Source: Cerasibacillus sp036516575
GTDB lineage: Bacteria; Bacillota; Bacilli; Bacillales; Amphibacillaceae
Direction of reading: 5' to 3'
DNA length: 9,537 bases
Assembly: GCF_036516575.1 (NCBI RefSeq)
Contig: NZ_DATBTY010000049.1
Location: 1-9,537, forward strand
The notes below the pieces were generated by a model. It was given only the letters and a program-made list of their open reading frames with translations. It ran no database searches and was not told the DNA's origin. Positions 1 to 7,134 of the stretch are shown here, piece after piece. Position 1 is the first letter of the stretch. Every line of letters begins with the position of its first letter. The position numbers were made by a program, and so were the translations under genes.

Positions 1-369
1 ATCAACCGTTCCTTCTTTCAATACAGTCGGTGCACCATTCAATAAACGAATCGGGCGTAAATTAATGTATTGGTCAAATTGCTTCCGAATAATTAATAAT
101 AAATCCCATAATGAGACGTGATCCGGTACACCAGGATATCCAACTGCACCTAAATAAATAGCGTCAAACTCACGCAATACGTCCATGCCATCTTCAGGCA
201 TCATCCGTCCTTCACGTAAATAATATTCACAGCCCCACGGTAAATGAACGAATTCAAATTGAATTCCCTTTTCTTGCAGTGTCGTTAAAGCTTCAATTGC
301 CTTAATTCCTTCAGCAATCACCTCAGGCCCAATCCCGTCCCCTGCAATTACTGCAATTCGATAAGTCAT
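1..369 (-). CDS. Tartrate / D-malate dehydrogenase (TtuC/DmlA/YcsA family), N-terminal part, cut by window edge
   Basis: This is the first 123 codons of an NAD-dependent beta-decarboxylating dehydrogenase; the 3' part lies left of position 1. The family (isocitrate/isopropylmalate dehydrogenase fold, usually about 350-360 residues) oxidises a 2-hydroxy acid and often decarboxylates it: D-malate to pyruvate, tartrate to oxaloglycolate. Visible signs are the N-terminal AGDGIGPE motif (residues 9-16), WGCEYY (45-50), GAVGYPGVPDHVSLW (74-88) and FDQYINLRPIRLL (98-110). The VPDHxSLW and FDQYxNLRPxRL signatures match my memory of E. coli DmlA and tartrate dehydrogenases better than LeuB or Icd. The ATG start at 369 follows a strong SD (revcomp of ctcctcctttt, about 374-383). 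It sits 32 bp after the transketolase C-terminal gene on the same strand, so it is probably the continuation of the same operon. Family assignment is firm; the exact substrate (tartrate, D-malate or a larger acid) is not. Confidence 0.88.
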   Translation of the reverse strand, partial: MTYRIAVIAGDGIGPEVIAEGIKAIEALTTLQEKGIQFEFVHLPWGCEYYLREGRMMPEDGMDVLREFDAIYLGAVGYPGVPDHVSLWDLLLIIRKQFDQYINLRPIRLLNGAPTVLKEGTVD

Positions 370-401
370 GTTCTCTCCTCCTTTTCTTTCATCTTGTCAC
401 A

Positions 402-1346
402 TCAAGCCTTGTTATAAAAGTCTTTTATTTTACGCACCATACAAGAAACAGATAAGCCATATTTCTCTAATAATTGTTCATTCGGAGCCGATTCTGCATT
501 GCGATCTTCCACGCCGATTCGTAACATCTTCGTCGGTCGTTGTTCACCAAGCACTTCTGCTACGGCACTTCCAAGCCCACCTAAAATACTATGTTCCTCA
601 GCCGTTACGATGAGATTTGTTTTTTGAGCCGTTGCTAAAATCGCCGCCTCATCTAAAGGTTTAATCGTCGGCATGTGCACAACTTCAACTGAAATTCCTT
701 CATCTGCTAACTGTTTTGCCGCTTCCAACGTACGACTTGTTTGTGTTCCAGTCGCAATAACCGATACATCTGTCCCTTCTTTCAATGTTACCGCTCGGCC
801 AATTTTAAAATCATAATCCTCAGCAAAAAGATAAGGATACTCATCTCGAGCTAAACGAATATAAACTGGTCCATCATAATCATTCGCAGCACGCATCGCT
901 TTCTCCACTTCCACATTATCAGCAGGTGCAATGACGACCATATTTGCTAATGTTCTAAAAATCGCAATATCTTCTAAAGCTTGATGCGTCTTCCCTGTTA
1001 ATCCTGTCAATAAGCCACTATAAGCGCCAACCATTTTCACATCTAATCGTGGTTGAGCGATTTGTACTTGAATTTGATCCAACGCACGTTTTGATAAAAA
1101 TGCTGCAAATGTTACAGCCCACGGTTGCAAACCTGTTGAAGCTAAACCTGAACAAACACTTAACATATTTTGCTCCGCAATTCCCATCTGTAAAAATTTT
1201 TCTGGTTTTTGATTCGCAACTACGTCTGTTTTTGTCGAATTTGCTAAATCTCCGTCTACTGCATACACCCGTGCATCTTTTTCAGCAAGCTCTAAAATGA
1301 CTTTACTAAAACGATCACGCATTGCGCCTTTTTGAATGTTTATCAT
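402..1346 (-). CDS. Transketolase, C-terminal subunit of a split enzyme
   Basis: 314 residues carrying the pyrimidine-binding and C-terminal domains of a thiamine-diphosphate transketolase; it must pair with the subunit encoded at 1343-2182. Visible are GIAEQN (55-60) with the catalytic Glu58 that activates ThDP, THQALED (120-126), ARDEYP (166-171) where Arg167 aligns with a donor-phosphate-binding Arg of full-length transketolases, and EEHSILGGLGSAVAE (250-264). The start ATG overlaps the upstream stop in an ATGA arrangement (4 bp), consistent with coupled translation and equimolar subunits; a GGAGGG sits about 12 bases upstream and GAAGG nearer. The loop before THQ reads YSGLLTGLTGK (109-119), without the GEDG element of housekeeping transketolases, suggesting a different sugar. 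Two-subunit transketolases occur in archaea and in catabolic clusters such as apulose-4-phosphate transketolase; substrate here is unproven. Confidence 0.92.
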   Translation of the reverse strand: MINIQKGAMRDRFSKVILELAEKDARVYAVDGDLANSTKTDVVANQKPEKFLQMGIAEQNMLSVCSGLASTGLQPWAVTFAAFLSKRALDQIQVQIAQPRLDVKMVGAYSGLLTGLTGKTHQALEDIAIFRTLANMVVIAPADNVEVEKAMRAANDYDGPVYIRLARDEYPYLFAEDYDFKIGRAVTLKEGTDVSVIATGTQTSRTLEAAKQLADEGISVEVVHMPTIKPLDEAAILATAQKTNLIVTAEEHSILGGLGSAVAEVLGEQRPTKMLRIGVEDRNAESAPNEQLLEKYGLSVSCMVRKIKDFYNKA

Positions 1347-2182
1347 CCTTCCATTCCCTCCGTTTCTAATTCAGTTAATGCGAGTTGAAGTTCTTCTTGA
1401 GTCGGTACTTTCGAATGCCATAAATAAGCGCCTTCCATGAAGCTTACTCCTTTTCCTTTAATCGTATTGGCAATAATGACTGTCGGTTTTCCTTTTGTTT
1501 CGCGCGCTTCTTTAAATGCTTGATCTAACGAGTCATAACAATGACCGTCTATAGAAATCACATGCCATCCAAATGCTTTCCAACGGTCTGACGGATCTTC
1601 CAGCGGTGCGTTGCGCGTCACTTGATCATCACTCCACCCAAATTGCTGAAGTCGGTTATTATCAACGATACAAACTAAATTATCGACACCATATTTTGAA
1701 GCAACATCTGCTGCTTCCCAAATTTGGCCTTCTTGTGATTCACCGTCACCAATCATGCAGTACGTTCTAAACGATGCATTTTGTGCTTTTGCCCCTAGCG
1801 CCATACCTAACCCTGCAGACAAACCTTGTCCTAAAGAACCCGTTGACATATCTAAACCAGGAAGAAGCGTCATATCTGGATGCCCTTGTAAACGTGAATT
1901 TAAAGCATCGAAAGTTGTTAACTCTTCCATAGGCAAAAATCCACGATACGCTAATACAGTATATAGTGCGATAGCCGAATGACCTTTCGATAAAATAAAG
2001 CGATCTCTATTTTCTTTTCGTCCATCTTTCGAATCAATGTTCATCTCTTTAAAATATAAATAATTCAAAACGTCTACTGCGGATAAAGGACCTCCGATAT
2101 GTCCCGCTCCTGCCTGATGAATCGTTTCAAGAATTGTGCTACGAATTTGCTTTGCTCTCGTTTCCAATTGTTTAATCTCCAT
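1343..2182 (-). CDS. Transketolase, N-terminal (ThDP-binding) subunit of a split enzyme
   Basis: 279 residues forming the diphosphate-binding half of a transketolase. The ThDP/metal motif is complete: GDGESQEGQIWEA (145-157) followed by VDNNRLQQ (173-180), giving the metal-ligand Asp146 and Asn175/176. Other family marks are GHIGGPLSAVDVL (27-39), SKGHS (65-69), MSTGSLGQGLS (112-122) and IKGKGVSFMEG with WHSK (241-258). It ends naturally at EGMEG and overlaps the C-terminal subunit gene by 4 bp. The start ATG at 2182 abuts the TAA of the kinase gene with no gap, and the SD GAGGAGG (about 2189-2196) lies inside the kinase's last codons, so translation is coupled to that gene. Together with the next gene it reconstitutes a full enzyme that transfers a two-carbon ketol unit between a ketose donor and an aldose acceptor in the cytoplasm. 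Confidence 0.93.
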   Translation of the reverse strand: MEIKQLETRAKQIRSTILETIHQAGAGHIGGPLSAVDVLNYLYFKEMNIDSKDGRKENRDRFILSKGHSAIALYTVLAYRGFLPMEELTTFDALNSRLQGHPDMTLLPGLDMSTGSLGQGLSAGLGMALGAKAQNASFRTYCMIGDGESQEGQIWEAADVASKYGVDNLVCIVDNNRLQQFGWSDDQVTRNAPLEDPSDRWKAFGWHVISIDGHCYDSLDQAFKEARETKGKPTVIIANTIKGKGVSFMEGAYLWHSKVPTQEELQLALTELETEGMEG

Positions 2183-3280
2183 TTATACTTCCTCCTCATA
2201 AATCGTGTTCATATTTCGCCAAAAAGAATCAAATTGTTCATTCATTTGCAATGTTGAATCATCGTACCAATCTTTTGGAACTTCGTGATCTTTATGAATA
2301 ACTTGACTTAATGGAACTGTTTGGTAAAGCGCTTTCCCATTTAAAAAATAATTAGAAATCATTTGATTTCTTTTCCCTTTCATCATATGTTGAATGCCAT
2401 ATTGTCCTTGCTTATAAGCTAAGTCGACATCCATTGGAGACAATGATTGAATCGTACACCTTTGAAGTATACCTGGATTTGTATATTTAATATCAATCGT
2501 AGAAATTGAAGTTTGTAGTAAACGTTTTAAAGTCTGACCGATTGTTTCATCTCTTTTTTGAGGATAAGCAACGACTCCTTCTGCTACTATGCAAACAATC
2601 GATTGCCCTCGCTGAATGGCATATAAAATCTCATTTAATAATTGATCATAAGAAACCGAAACTTCGGGAATTAAAAGAATGGTATGGATTTTTTCATTAC
2701 TCGCATGAATATATTGTTGGCAACTCGCTGCTAACCATCCGACAGTACGCCCCATCGTTTCCACAATTTCAATGGTTTGACGCTTACGGTAACTCAATAT
2801 ATCGTGCGACATATTGTGCAATGTTTCGGTTAAGTATTTGGCAGAACTTAAATAGCCAGGCGCAATCGTCGTGCCGAATATATCGTTATCGATCGTCTGT
2901 GGAAATCCAAAGATGATCGTGTCAGGACAATAATCACCAATCCGCTTTGTCAAACGCATCGTTCCATTGCCACCAATCATACAGACATAACGGATTTCCC
3001 ACTTTTGAAAAATTGTACAACACCTTTGTAATTGTTCTTCCGATGGGCGATAGCGACTTGTTCCTAAAATAGCTCCTGGCTTTTGTTTAATATGTTGATA
3101 AGGGGAAGGAGAAGAAAGAGAAATAATATCTTCATTCAATACTCCTTCAATCCCTCCTAATGCTCCTAAAACATGCATTTCAGAATAATTTGTTTCAATA
3201 TAATCGACAATGCCTTGTAAAGTCGCATTCATAACTGCTGTTGGCCCGCCAGATTGCACAATGAGTATATTTTTTTTCAT
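2183..3280 (-). CDS. Phosphofructokinase-family sugar(-phosphate) kinase with atypical phosphoryl-donor motifs
   Basis: 365 residues of the PfkA/PPi-PFK superfamily. Motifs in order: QSGGPTAVMNA (9-19), GGNGTM (103-108; nucleotide/PPi loop), FPQTIDND (126-133; catalytic Asp131 by homology), ETMGRTVGW (174-182; MGR substrate loop), VAEG (232-235) and LQRCTIQSLSPMDVDLAY (272-289). The C-terminal QRC...DVD signature resembles the clostridial-type pyrophosphate-fructose-6-phosphate phosphotransferases rather than the short bacterial ATP enzyme. However, the PPi-diagnostic GGNDS and PKTIDND have become GGNGT and PQTIDND: the first change is the ATP-type Gly, the second is neither the ATP-type Gly nor the PPi-type Lys. 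Acceptor sugar is unknown; fructose 6-phosphate, sedoheptulose 7-phosphate or a pathway ketose (phosphate) are all possible. The start ATG follows AAAGGA with a 9-base spacer. It lies 18 bp after the regulator gene and directly abuts the transketolase genes, implying a role beside transketolase. An operator-like palindrome lies near its 3' end. Confidence 0.88.
   Translation of the reverse strand: MKKNILIVQSGGPTAVMNATLQGIVDYIETNYSEMHVLGALGGIEGVLNEDIISLSSPSPYQHIKQKPGAILGTSRYRPSEEQLQRCCTIFQKWEIRYVCMIGGNGTMRLTKRIGDYCPDTIIFGFPQTIDNDIFGTTIAPGYLSSAKYLTETLHNMSHDILSYRKRQTIEIVETMGRTVGWLAASCQQYIHASNEKIHTILLIPEVSVSYDQLLNEILYAIQRGQSIVCIVAEGVVAYPQKRDETIGQTLKRLLQTSISTIDIKYTNPGILQRCTIQSLSPMDVDLAYKQGQYGIQHMMKGKRNQMISNYFLNGKALYQTVPLSQVIHKDHEVPKDWYDDSTLQMNEQFDSFWRNMNTIYEEEV
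2333..2348 (-). promoter_or_regulatory. Operator-like palindrome O4 near the end of the kinase gene
   Basis: Reads GGGAAAGCGCTTTACC on the minus strand, with core AAAGCGCTTT and matching outer GG/CC; 14 of 16 positions are symmetric and 14 of 16 match O1. It lies about 150 bp upstream of the transketolase start. No convincing promoter is visible beside it, so it could be a remote operator, an elongation roadblock or a chance match encoding K-A-L. Confidence 0.45.
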
Positions 3281-3298
3281 AATATGCAGTCCTTTTTA

Positions 3299-4288
3299 TT
3301 AAGTAGATTGACGAATCATCAAAGTAGGGTTAAATTTCAAATTTTTATTTTGGACAGGAATCCCTTGAATTTTATTTACGATTAATGAAATACATGCTGC
3401 GCCTATTTCTGGAATGGGTTGTGCTACAGATGTTAAAGTTGGCTGAACAATTGTTGCAATCGACGTATCGTCGTATCCGACAATTGCTAAATCTTCCGGA
3501 ATCTCAAAATCTAAATCTCTTGCAGCTCGAATGGCACCCGCTGCAAGCAAGTCATTACAAGCGAAGATCGCTGTAGGTCGCTTCGCATCACTTAACAAAC
3601 GACGAGTTTCCTTAATCGCTTCTTCGACATGTTCCACACCTTCAATATATTTAAAATTAGGCCATAATGGAATTTCCTGTTCTTCCAAATAGGTGTTGAA
3701 ACCACGTATTCTTTCACGGTTTGACCATAAGTCACGTCCGAGTATACCGATATATTGATGCCCCTGTTCCACAAGATGTTGCGCTGCTAAATATCCACCA
3801 TAGTAATCATCATTTGCTACAGACATAACTGCAAATTCTGGTAGTTCACGTGCTACAATCACAACAGGTATATTCCGTTCAATCAATGTTTCAACAGGTT
3901 TCATCTGTTCAAAACCAGATGCTAGTATAAATCCATCCACTTGTTTTTGAATGAGTAAATCAATATACTCGCTTTCTTTTACTGAACTATAATCTGTATT
4001 ACAAATCACGACATTATAATCAAGATCTTTCGCGCTATCTTCAATGCTTCTTGCGAGTTCAGCAAAGAAAGGGTTTGCTAAATCAGGAATTAATAACCCG
4101 AGTGTATTCGTATTTTTACCTGTCAATGCTGTTGCGATAATGCTCGGTCGATAATTTAACTCTTTCATTACCGCCAAAACATTTTCTCGTGTTTCTACAC
4201 TGATGCGTCCTTTATTATTAATAACTTTCGAAACCGTCGCAATCGACACACCTGCTTTTTCTGCAATGTCATAAATCGTCACTTTCAA
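3299..4288 (-). CDS. LacI/GalR-family transcriptional regulator
   Basis: About 329 residues: an N-terminal LacI helix-turn-helix (VTIYDIAEKAGVSIATVSKVIN, residues 3-24), a hinge segment with the minor-groove Leu (PSIIATALTGKNT), then a periplasmic-binding-like effector domain (NTLGLLIPDLANPFFAEL onward, ending in LMIRQST). Such proteins are usually dimeric repressors released by a sugar or sugar-derivative effector, binding palindromes with a central CpG. I chose the TTG at 4288: it gives the usual short LacI N-terminus (MKVTIYDIAEKAG) and has an AAAGGGTGG SD with an 8-base spacer; an in-frame GTG at 4300 would add four residues but leaves almost no space after the SD. It is the sixth gene of the operon with no own promoter visible, so it is probably autoregulated. 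Likely targets are the four CpG-centred palindromes reported separately (inference). Confidence 0.93.
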   Translation of the reverse strand: MKVTIYDIAEKAGVSIATVSKVINNKGRISVETRENVLAVMKELNYRPSIIATALTGKNTNTLGLLIPDLANPFFAELARSIEDSAKDLDYNVVICNTDYSSVKESEYIDLLIQKQVDGFILASGFEQMKPVETLIERNIPVVIVARELPEFAVMSVANDDYYGGYLAAQHLVEQGHQYIGILGRDLWSNRERIRGFNTYLEEQEIPLWPNFKYIEGVEHVEEAIKETRRLLSDAKRPTAIFACNDLLAAGAIRAARDLDFEIPEDLAIVGYDDTSIATIVQPTLTSVAQPIPEIGAACISLIVNKIQGIPVQNKNLKFNPTLMIRQST

Positions 4289-4296
4289 AAAACTTA

Positions 4297-4305
4297 CCAC
4301 CCTTT
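4297..4305 (-). promoter_or_regulatory. Ribosome binding site favouring a TTG start (LacI-family regulator)
   Basis: AAAGGGTGG ends 8 bases before the TTG at 4288. The upstream GTG (4298-4300) is inside this element, and the next GTG (4280-4282) is 14 bases away. The SD is imperfect and the start is rare, which would keep regulator levels low. Confidence 0.6.
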
Positions 4306-4312
4306 CACGTCA

Positions 4313-5323
4313 CTAGTCGTTCGGTTTCACCACTATCTTAATATCATTATGTGAAAGTGTCGTCGCACGTTGCATCGCTTCTTGCACTTCTTTCATAGGA
4401 AATATAGAAGTAATGAGGAGAGAAGCCTCGTGCGGATATTGTTCAAGAATTTTTAAAGCTAACGGGAACGTATGAACATAACGATAAACCGTTTTTAAAT
4501 CAATTTCCTTTTGAATCATTTGAATAATATCTAATGGCACTTCTTTCGAAGGGAATCCGACTGCTACAATTGTACCACCTTTTTTTGTCACTCGAACAGC
4601 TTCATTTAAAGCTACTCCAGATCCAGATGTTTCTATGACGACATCAAATGATTCATCCACACATTTTTCATGGCGAACATTAAGAGCATGCATCGCTCCA
4701 ATTTTCTTTGCTACTGTTAACCGATCCTCTTGAAAATCTCCTACAGTAATTTCCCCCGCTCCAAAAGCGCGAGCGGCGAGAACAGTCACTAAACCTACAG
4801 GCCCCATGCCTGATATATAAACGGTCTGACCAGGTTTCAAATCCGCTCTTCTTAAAGCATGGATTCCTACAGATAAAGGCTCCGCTAAAGTAGCAATTTC
4901 AAAATTCAATTCATCTACTATCGGAAATACGACGCGACTTGGCACAGTTACAATTTGCTTTAATAAGCCTGGGTTTGGAGGTGTCGATAAAAAATACATC
5001 GCTTCACATAAGTGATATCGTCCTTCTCTACAATAAGAACAAGTTTCGCAATGAATCCCTGGTTCTATGATGACACGATCTCCTACTTGAATAGTCGTTA
5101 CGGAAGAGTCTACTTCAATCACGACCCCACTTGCTTCATGGCCCTGTACATGTGGAAATTGTACAGAACGCTTGCCAATATGACCATGTTGATAATAGTG
5201 CACATCCGAACCACAAATTCCTACCGCTTCAATTCGAATTTTCACTTCTCCTACACCACATACTGGCTCCAATTGTTCTTGCACTTCCACTCGCTCTAAA
5301 GCGGTCAATACTGCTGCTTTCAA
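4313..5323 (-). CDS. Zinc-dependent medium-chain dehydrogenase, sorbitol/xylitol dehydrogenase type (dehydrogenase 1)
   Basis: About 336 residues, NAD-dependent polyol-to-ketose oxidation predicted. Catalytic-zinc positions are Cys37 (GICGSD), His62-Glu63 (GHEASG) and Glu148 (LAEP). Structural zinc Cys92, 95, 98 and 106 are all present. The Rossmann motif is SGMGPVG (171-177), and an acidic residue at the end of the second strand (ITVGDFQEDR, Asp196) predicts NAD. FLSTPP (111-116) and the YRYVHTFP segment resemble B. subtilis GutB and animal sorbitol dehydrogenase, where the equivalent Arg-Tyr contacts the polyol; this supports a polyol or aldonate-like substrate. I chose TTG at 5323 because an AAAGGAG SD lies 8 bases upstream and MKAAVL is the usual family N-terminus; a GTG at 5332 lies within that SD. 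It follows dctM with only a short gap and precedes the regulator by 24 bp. Confidence 0.9.
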   Translation of the reverse strand: MKAAVLTALERVEVQEQLEPVCGVGEVKIRIEAVGICGSDVHYYQHGHIGKRSVQFPHVQGHEASGVVIEVDSSVTTIQVGDRVIIEPGIHCETCSYCREGRYHLCEAMYFLSTPPNPGLLKQIVTVPSRVVFPIVDELNFEIATLAEPLSVGIHALRRADLKPGQTVYISGMGPVGLVTVLAARAFGAGEITVGDFQEDRLTVAKKIGAMHALNVRHEKCVDESFDVVIETSGSGVALNEAVRVTKKGGTIVAVGFPSKEVPLDIIQMIQKEIDLKTVYRYVHTFPLALKILEQYPHEASLLITSIFPMKEVQEAMQRATTLSHNDIKIVVKPND

Positions 5324-5331
5324 ATCAATCA

Positions 5332-5338
5332 CTCCTTT
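5332..5338 (-). promoter_or_regulatory. Ribosome binding site that decides a TTG start (dehydrogenase 1)
   Basis: AAAGGAG (followed by TGAT, nearly the full anti-SD complement) ends 8 bases before the TTG at 5323. The only upstream alternative, GTG at 5330-5332, overlaps this SD and cannot use it. Confidence 0.8.
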
Positions 5339-6611
5339 ACTTTAATAGAGAAGGTAACCATGTTGATAATGGTGGGAAATACGTAATAATTAATATATCT
5401 AACACTAATATTAAAATTAACGGAATCGCATACCGAGCGATTCGCACGATACTCAAATTGGTTAATTGAGACACGACGAATAAGTCAATCCCAACAGGCG
5501 GTGTCACTAATCCTAAAGCTAAATTCACAACCATGATGACGCCAAAGTGAACGGGATCTACACCTAAATTAGTCGCCGTTCCAAACAATAGTGGCACTAA
5601 TATTAAGATAGCTGCTCCACCTTCTAAAAACATTCCTGTAAAGAATAAAATAATATTAACGACTAGTAAAAATACGTACTTATTCGTAATGAATGAAGAA
5701 ATTGTGTCGTAAATCATATCCGGTACACTATTGATTCCAATGAAGAAACCAAATAATCCTGCCGCACCGATGACAAGCATAATAATCGAACTACTAATTG
5801 CACTATCTTTAAACACGACTGCTAATTGTGGAATTGTAATATCTCGATAAATGAATAAACCGACTACAAGTGCATAAACAACTGCTACGACTGACGCTTC
5901 TGTCGGGGTAAAGAAACCAGAATAAATACCTCCTAAAACAATGACAGGCATTAAAATTGCGAAGAAAGCTTCAAAAAATGCTTTCACAATACTTGGAAAT
6001 GGTTGTTTTTCTGTTCCTTGATAACCGTTTTTCTTAGCGATAAAAAAGGCGCTAATTAATAAAGAAATTGTAATTAAAAATCCTGGTAAAATTCCAGCGA
6101 TAAATAAATCACTAATAGAAACTTCGGCGGCCACTCCATATAAAATCATCGCGACACTCGGAGGTATAATAATACCTAAAGCGCCTGCAACCGCTTGATT
6201 CGCTGCAGCATATTCAATTTTATAGCCTCTTGCTACCATCGCTGGAATTAAAATCGATCCGATGGCTGCAGTAGTTGCAGCGCCTGATCCTGAGATTGCT
6301 GCAAAAAACATTGATGTCACAATCGCTACCATTGCTAAGCCACCTGTAAAGTGCCCCACTAAAGAACTTGCAAAATTGACGAGACGCTTCGACATGCTGC
6401 CAGCACCCATGAGATTCCCCGCTAATATAAAGAACGGAATCGCCATTAATGGAAATGAGTTTAAAGATACAAAAATACGTTGTGGTACTGTTTCTAAAGG
6501 AATCACTTCATGCATCGTAATGCCGAGTACGGTAGAGAGCCCTAATGAAATCGCAATCGGTACTCCTAAAAACATTAAAACGAATAGTGAAATAAAAAAT
6601 GCGATTAACAT
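5337..6611 (-). CDS. dctM: TRAP transporter large membrane subunit (DctM)
   Basis: 424 very hydrophobic residues with about 11-12 predicted membrane spans, the normal length for DctM. This subunit forms the translocation channel of a sodium-coupled tripartite (TRAP) importer. Family signatures visible are PFFILAGNLMGAGSMS (59-74), AISGSGAATTAAIG (105-118), GALGIIIPPSVAMILYG (143-159) and, near the C-terminus, LGLVTPPVGIDLFV. The ATG overlaps the end of dctQ (ATGTTAA), so the two membrane subunits are translationally coupled; an AGGGG SD lies about 10 bases upstream inside dctQ. Its stop codon TAA is at the edge of the SD of the following dehydrogenase gene, tying transporter to catabolic genes. 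Confidence 0.96.
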   Translation of the reverse strand: MLIAFFISLFVLMFLGVPIAISLGLSTVLGITMHEVIPLETVPQRIFVSLNSFPLMAIPFFILAGNLMGAGSMSKRLVNFASSLVGHFTGGLAMVAIVTSMFFAAISGSGAATTAAIGSILIPAMVARGYKIEYAAANQAVAGALGIIIPPSVAMILYGVAAEVSISDLFIAGILPGFLITISLLISAFFIAKKNGYQGTEKQPFPSIVKAFFEAFFAILMPVIVLGGIYSGFFTPTEASVVAVVYALVVGLFIYRDITIPQLAVVFKDSAISSSIIMLVIGAAGLFGFFIGINSVPDMIYDTISSFITNKYVFLLVVNIILFFTGMFLEGGAAILILVPLLFGTATNLGVDPVHFGVIMVVNLALGLVTPPVGIDLFVVSQLTNLSIVRIARYAIPLILILVLDILIITYFPPLSTWLPSLLK

Positions 6612-7102
6612 GAAGTTTCATCCCCTTTCATCCAATGCTCTATTAAACTCGCGAGAGAATTTAATAACATTAATCCTCCACCAATTGGGAGTGACATATA
6701 AATATATTTCATCGAAATGCCTGTTCCAGGTGCAATTTGATTTGTAAAATTAGACGCTAAATTCATGCCATATACAATTAATACGATAAAAAACACAATC
6801 GAAAATAGATGCATCAAATAAAAACTAACTTCTTTCATCCAACCCTTTAATTGTTCAACGACAATTTCTACAGAAATTAATTTGTTTTTCCGATGAGCAA
6901 TCGCCGCACCTAACATAATCATAAAAATCATTAAAAAACGTGTTAATTCTTCAGACCAACTCAAAGAGGAGCCAATAAAGCGTGAAACAACTTGCCAAAA
7001 CGTAATCATCGTAGTGAAAAACAAAGACAATGCTAATAAGTAACCGATAATTGTATTCACATGATCCATTAAATTCAAATATACTTTCCCTATTTTTTTC
7101 AT
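6605..7102 (-). CDS. dctQ: TRAP transporter small membrane subunit (DctQ)
   Basis: 165 residues, four predicted membrane helices (roughly 14-38, 52-69, 91-116, 133-155). It carries the DctQ signature SWSEELTRFLMIFMIMLGAA followed by RKNKLISVEIV (47-81). This subunit partners DctM in the importer. The reading frame is open 30 codons further upstream (to 7192), but that extension is highly basic, overlaps the 3' end of dctP and lacks an SD; the ATG at 7102 has an excellent GAGGAGGG SD with a 5-base spacer. It starts 32 bp after dctP and overlaps dctM by 7 bp. Confidence 0.93.
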   Translation of the reverse strand: MKKIGKVYLNLMDHVNTIIGYLLALSLFFTTMITFWQVVSRFIGSSLSWSEELTRFLMIFMIMLGAAIAHRKNKLISVEIVVEQLKGWMKEVSFYLMHLFSIVFFIVLIVYGMNLASNFTNQIAPGTGISMKYIYMSLPIGGGLMLLNSLASLIEHWMKGDETSC

Positions 7103-7107
7103 ATATT

Positions 7108-7115
7108 CCCTCCTC
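7108..7115 (-). promoter_or_regulatory. Ribosome binding site fixing the dctQ start
   Basis: GAGGAGGG with a 5-base spacer to the ATG at 7102; it excludes the 30-codon upstream extension of the frame. Confidence 0.85.
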
Positions 7116-7134
7116 TTGAGTCCTCTGTTTGTCA

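Noticed and set aside
402..2182. The two transketolase halves as one gene broken by a frameshift
   Set aside because: Each half ends or begins at a natural domain boundary, the junction is a 4-bp ATGA overlap with SD-like sequence upstream, and two-subunit transketolases are a known arrangement.
2506..2916. 136-codon plus-strand open frame
   Set aside because: It lies entirely antisense to the kinase gene, has no SD and codes for a composition unlike a real protein.
6262..6747. 161-codon plus-strand open frame
   Set aside because: It is antisense to dctM and dctQ, whose membrane-protein codon pattern leaves the opposite frame open; there is no SD or recognisable domain.
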